A stretch of DNA of 64,000 nucleotides from Skermanella sp. TT6 (lineage in GTDB: Bacteria > Pseudomonadota > Alphaproteobacteria > Azospirillales > Azospirillaceae), in the NCBI RefSeq assembly GCF_016653635.2, contig NZ_CP067420.1:4056001-4120000 (forward strand). Reading direction: 5' to 3'. The translations under genes and the position numbers were made by a program. Positions 60,390-64,000 of the stretch are shown in pieces; the first letter of the stretch is position 1; each line of letters opens with the position of its first letter. The notes beneath the pieces are model-generated. The model was not told the DNA's origin, ran no database searches, and was given only the letters and a program-made list of their open reading frames with translations.

Positions 60390-62388
60390 GATTGAATTCG
60401 GTTTAGAGACGAAGCCGGATGCGGTGAACCGGCCGTATGACTTAACCGTCCAGCCGATTGGCCAAGCACCCCGCCCGCTACCGACCGGCAGTCCGATCGG
60501 CGCGGTGTTCGACGAGATGGGCAAGGCGATGCTCATCCTGGGAGCTCCGGGAGCAGGCAAGACGACACTGCTGCTGGAGCTGACACGCGATCTGCTGGAC
60601 CGGACAGAGCGCAACCCGGCTCACCTAATCCCGGTGGTCTTTCACTTATCATCGTGGGCGGTGCGGCGGCGCCCACTGGCGAACTGGCTGGTCGATGAGC
60701 TGGTCAGCCCACCTTACTACGTGCCGCGCAAGCTCGCCCAAGCCTGGATCGATGCCGAACAAGTCCTGCCTTTGCTAGACGGCTTGGATGAAGTCGCGCT
60801 GGAACATCGCGCGGAATGCGTTGAGGCGATCAATACATTCCGCCGTCGGCACGGGCTGGTTCCGCTGGCCGTGTGCTGCCGTGCGGCGGACTACCAAGCA
60901 TTGCCGACGCGTGTGGAGTTGTCTGGAGCGGTTGTCATCCAACCGCTCTCGCGGACGCAAGTCAGCACCTACCTGAAACAAGGTGGAAAGTCGCTGGCTG
61001 GGGTACGGACGGCCTTGAGGGGCGACGAAACGCTCTGGGAATTACTGGACACGCCGTTGATGCTCAGCATCGTCGCATTGGCGTATCGAGCGCGGTCGGC
61101 GGCGGAAGTGCGGGCGACTGGATCACTGGACGAGCGGAGGGCGCATCTTTTCGCAAGTTACACCGAACGCATGTTCGAGCGCCGGACCAAAGTTGCCGAT
61201 TATACTCGGGAGCAGACTATCCGCTGGCTAATCTGGCTGACTCGATCTCTTACGAACACCAACCAAAACATATTCTATTTAGAGTTGATGCAGCCCGATT
61301 GTCTATCGTCGCAAGCGCAACTCAGATTAGTGACTATGATACCGATTATCGTCTCAGGAATGTTAGGTGTGGCAATTATGATACTATTTGGGATGTTCTT
61401 TGAGCTGGTCGACGGAATGGTCGATGGGCAGGTGGACGAGTCCGACTTCTCCGAAGACGTCTTAGAGCTGATCATAGGGCTGATCATAGGGCTGGGCGGC
61501 GGGCTGGGCGGCGGGCTGGGCGGCGGACTAAGCCGTATAATGCCTGCTGAGGCGCTAAGATGGTCATGGAGAGAGGCGCTGAAATATTGGATTGGTGGGT
61601 TAGTTGGCAGGCCCGTTGCCGGGATAGTGGCGGGGATGGCCCTCGGGGTATTCTATGGGCTAATCGTTGGGGCCGTCCTCAGGCCGGGTGGAGAGACTTT
61701 CGCAGGGAGCTTAGGAATAGTCTTTGGGTTGATCTGCGGGGTAGTTTTTGGACCGGTCTCCGGGATGATCTTCGGGATGGTCTTCGGTGTAGTCGCAGTG
61801 GTCTCCCTTCAGAATGCCATAGTCGTCGGGCTGGATATCAGCACGGCCATGATAGGCCTGAGCTTTGTAATGATTCCTGGCTTGAGCAGCGGGTTGATTT
61901 CTGGTCTAGGCGGCGGGTTGACTACGAATCAGATTATGACGCGAACAGTTCCAAATGAAGGAATTCAACGGTCACTGCGAAATGCAGTTATTACTTTTCT
62001 AGTCGGAGCAATAGGCGGCGGTCTGATTGTCGGCCTGACTATCGGTTTGGTCAGCGGCCTGGGCGCTCAATTAGATGCCAATTTGGGATTCACTTCGGCC
62101 GAAGCACTAGAAGTACTGCTAGGCTCCGCTATCTTTTCGGGCTTGCTTACCGGACTGATTGTTGGTCTGCGGAAAGGTGGGATTGCTTATCTAAAGCATT
62201 ACAGCCTACGCTTCTTGATGTGGCATAATGATTACGCACCACTGAACTACATAAGGTTTCTAGATTACACAACCGAGCGCATCCTCCTGCGAAAAGTTGG
62301 GGGTGGTTACATATTCACTCACCGACTTCTTATGGAGTATTTCGCCTCATCGAAGCCCATTGAGCAGGCAAGGGCCGACTGGCGGTAG
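60390..62388 (+). pseudogene. NACHT NTPase gene, 3' part
   Basis: From the second GATTGAAT the frame reads EFGLETKPDAVNRPYDLTVQ. The NTPase domain follows: Walker A MLILGAPGAGKTTLLLEL, the PVVFHLSSWA strand, Walker B EQVLPLLDGLDEVALEHRAE and CCRAADYQALPTRVEL. The C-terminal half is a chain of hydrophobic and glycine-rich membrane segments (GLIIGLGGGLGGGLGGGLSR, GLICGVVFGPVSGMIFG, GAIGGGLIVGLTIGLVS) and ends in FTHRLLMEYFASSKPIEQ. NACHT proteins of bacteria often act in antiphage immunity; this is inference here. A start inside the IS could still allow a truncated product. Confidence 0.88.
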
Positions 62389-62406
62389 TGGTCCGGGTCG
62401 CCAGTT

Positions 62407-62512
62407 GCGATTACAATTTTCCGTAGATACCTGTCGATCCAGCCATAAGGGGCAGCTTCCCGGCCGGTGATGTTGGACGGCTTTCTGCCGGAGACGAACT
62501 ACAATCTGAGGG
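62407..62512 (+). repeat. dispersed ~100-bp repeat, copy C
   Basis: GCGATTACAATTTTCCGTAG ... TTTCTGCCGGAGACGAAC, then TCTGAGGGATT, matches copies A and B in the same direction. It begins about 20 bases after the NACHT stop codon. Confidence 0.6.
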
Positions 62513-62598
62513 ATTGACCTGATTATGGGCAATGGGATAAAGGAGTCCCATCCGCGCGCATCATACGGGAGTCTTCCCGGTTCTCTGGATGTAACCGG

Positions 62599-63919
62599 GG
62601 GACTATCGGGAATTTCGTGCTTGGCGGGGTTATCCTGAAACAGAAGGAGACCCTGAATGGCCCGACGCAAAGATCCTGTTATTCCCGACGCGATCCTTGA
62701 CCAGCTGCTGGCTGGAGCCGATGCGAAGACGGCATTCGACCAGAACGGCCTGCTCGACCAGCTGAAAAAGGCGCTGACGGAGCGGGCGCTGAAGGCGGAG
62801 CTGGATCATCATCTGGCTGGAGATGAGAGCGGCAACCGTCGCAACGGCTACGGCCACAAGACGGTGCTGACCGATGGCGGCTCGATGGGTCTGTCCATTC
62901 CCCGCGATCGGTCGGGGACGTTCGATCCGGCGCTGATCGGCAAATACCAGCGGCGCTTCCCCGGCTTCGACGAGAAGATCATCTCAATGTACGCACGCGG
63001 CATGTCAACCCGGGAGATCACGGGACACCTGCGGGAGCTCTATGGCATCGAGGTGTCGGCCGACCTGATCTCCACGGTGACGGACGCGGTGATCGAGGAG
63101 GTGACGGCCTGGCAGAACCGGCCGCTGGAGGCGATCTACCCCCTGGTGTTCCTGGATGCCATCCGGGTCAAGATCCGCGACGAAGGTCTGGTCCGCAACA
63201 AGGCCATCCATGTCGCCATCGGCGTGCGGGCCGACGGCGCCAAGGAGGTGCTGGGCCTGTGGATCGAACAGAACGAGGGCGCCAAGTTCTGGCTGCGCGT
63301 CCTGAACGAGTTGAAGAACCGGGGTGTGGAGGACATCCTGCTGGCCGTTGTCGATGGGCTGAAAGGCTTTCCCGAGGCGATCGCGGCTGCCTATCCGGAG
63401 ACGATTGTTCAGACTTGCGTCGTTCATCTGCTGCGCCACAGCATGGAGTTTGCGTCCTGGAAGGACCGCAAGGCTATCGCCGCCGCCCTGAAGACGGTCT
63501 ACGACGCTGTCGACGACAAGGCCGCCGAGATGGCTCTGACCGCCTTTGAGACCGGGCCTTGGGGCGAAAAATACGCGGCCATCGGCAAGGCTTGGCGGCG
63601 GGCGTGGCCGGAGGTCATCCCCTTCTTTGCCTTCCCGCGCGAGGTCCGGCGTATCCTTTACACGACCAATGCCATTGAAGCATTGAACTCAAAGCTGCGC
63701 CGGGCGGTCCGGGCCAGGGGGCATTTCCCCAATGACGAGGCCGCGCTGAAGCTCCTGTTTCTCGTCTTGAACCGCGCGGAGAAAGACTGGAAGATGCCGC
63801 CCCGGGAATGGACGGCCGCCAAAGCCCAGATGGCTGTCATCTTCGGCGACCGGTTCGCAAAGGCGATGACCGCCTGATACTGAACCCGCCCCGCCAAGCA
63901 CGAAATTCCCGATAGTCCC
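62599..63919 (+). mobile_element. IS256-family insertion sequence (copy 2) with 8-bp target duplication
   Basis: Both ends read inward as GGGACTATCGGGAATTTCGT and continue identically as GCTTGGCGGGG. GTAACCGG is present on both sides (62591-62598 and 63920-63927). One transposase gene fills the element. Confidence 0.95.
62657..63877 (+). CDS. IS256-family transposase
   Basis: The 406-residue protein begins MARRKDPVIPDAILDQLLAG. DDE residues lie in PLVFLDAIRVKIRDEGL, ILLAVVDGLKGFPEAIA and YTTNAIEALNSKLRRAVR, and the CxxH segment is QTCVVHLLRHSMEF. It appears intact. AGAAGGAGACCCTGA precedes the ATG. It is only distantly related to the IS256 transposase at 4613. Confidence 0.96.
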   Translation: MARRKDPVIPDAILDQLLAGADAKTAFDQNGLLDQLKKALTERALKAELDHHLAGDESGNRRNGYGHKTVLTDGGSMGLSIPRDRSGTFDPALIGKYQRRFPGFDEKIISMYARGMSTREITGHLRELYGIEVSADLISTVTDAVIEEVTAWQNRPLEAIYPLVFLDAIRVKIRDEGLVRNKAIHVAIGVRADGAKEVLGLWIEQNEGAKFWLRVLNELKNRGVEDILLAVVDGLKGFPEAIAAAYPETIVQTCVVHLLRHSMEFASWKDRKAIAAALKTVYDAVDDKAAEMALTAFETGPWGEKYAAIGKAWRRAWPEVIPFFAFPREVRRILYTTNAIEALNSKLRRAVRARGHFPNDEAALKLLFLVLNRAEKDWKMPPREWTAAKAQMAVIFGDRFAKAMTA

Positions 63920-64000
63920 GTAACCGGCGCTGCCGGCCCATGGGACCCGCCCTGCCGCCAGCGCCAACGGCACGACGTGGTCCGCCGCCGGCGACGGCGC

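Overview
This GC-rich window most likely comes from an alphaproteobacterium of the Rhodospirillales, close to Azospirillum or Skermanella. That is inferred from the DUF2336 protein, the imuB-dnaE2 mutasome under a GTTC-N7-GTTC SOS box, the maltokinase/MalQ/TreY glucan genes, the PAS/GAF sensor and the load of insertion sequences. No 16S or other taxonomic marker is present.

Region by region. Positions 1-26033 look like ordinary chromosome: a partial sensor protein, a DUF2336 protein, a patatin-like phospholipase, a small protein, an IS256-family element, a helical protein of unknown function, dnaE2 and imuB, a VOC protein, an orphan PrlF-like antitoxin, a small secreted protein, a single-domain response regulator, a maltokinase-MalQ fusion coupled to treY, an EamA transporter and a three-domain phosphoesterase. 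Positions 27174-39164 carry a decayed satellite-like island. It begins at the 3' remnant of a tRNA-Arg and holds an integrase, an AlpA regulator, a primase-helicase, iteron-like repeats and a terminase small subunit. An IS3 element sits inside it, and an IS21 element splits the primase-helicase with a 6-bp target duplication. Positions 39241-50882 hold a complete type I-C CRISPR-Cas locus, all on the minus strand: cas3, cas5c, cas8c, cas7, cas4, cas1, cas2, leader and an array of 50 repeats. Positions 51292-64000 are accessory DNA: a cassette of small membrane proteins, a zinc-ribbon protein, a pentapeptide-repeat membrane protein, a mandelate-racemase-family pseudogene, a membrane NACHT NTPase split by an IS66 element with an 8-bp target duplication, and a second IS256-family element with an 8-bp target duplication.

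The most interesting signal lies in the 282-bp gap between cas3 and cas5c. A solitary degenerate CRISPR repeat on the opposite strand is followed by a pseudo-spacer. Its first five bases, and 16 of its first 23, match a site preceded by a TTC PAM inside the AT-rich promoter region of cas5c. This is the layout expected of a crRNA-like RNA that guides Cascade to repress its own cas operon (CreR-like). I know of such RNAs in other type I systems; this one is an inference from sequence alone.

How the genes work together. ImuB and DnaE2 would form the SOS-induced translesion mutasome, although imuA is not adjacent. The Mak-MalQ fusion and TreY act on maltose and malto-oligosaccharides towards glycogen and trehalose. 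The CRISPR genes form a complete adaptation and interference machine. The island and the NACHT gene both look inactivated by insertion sequences.
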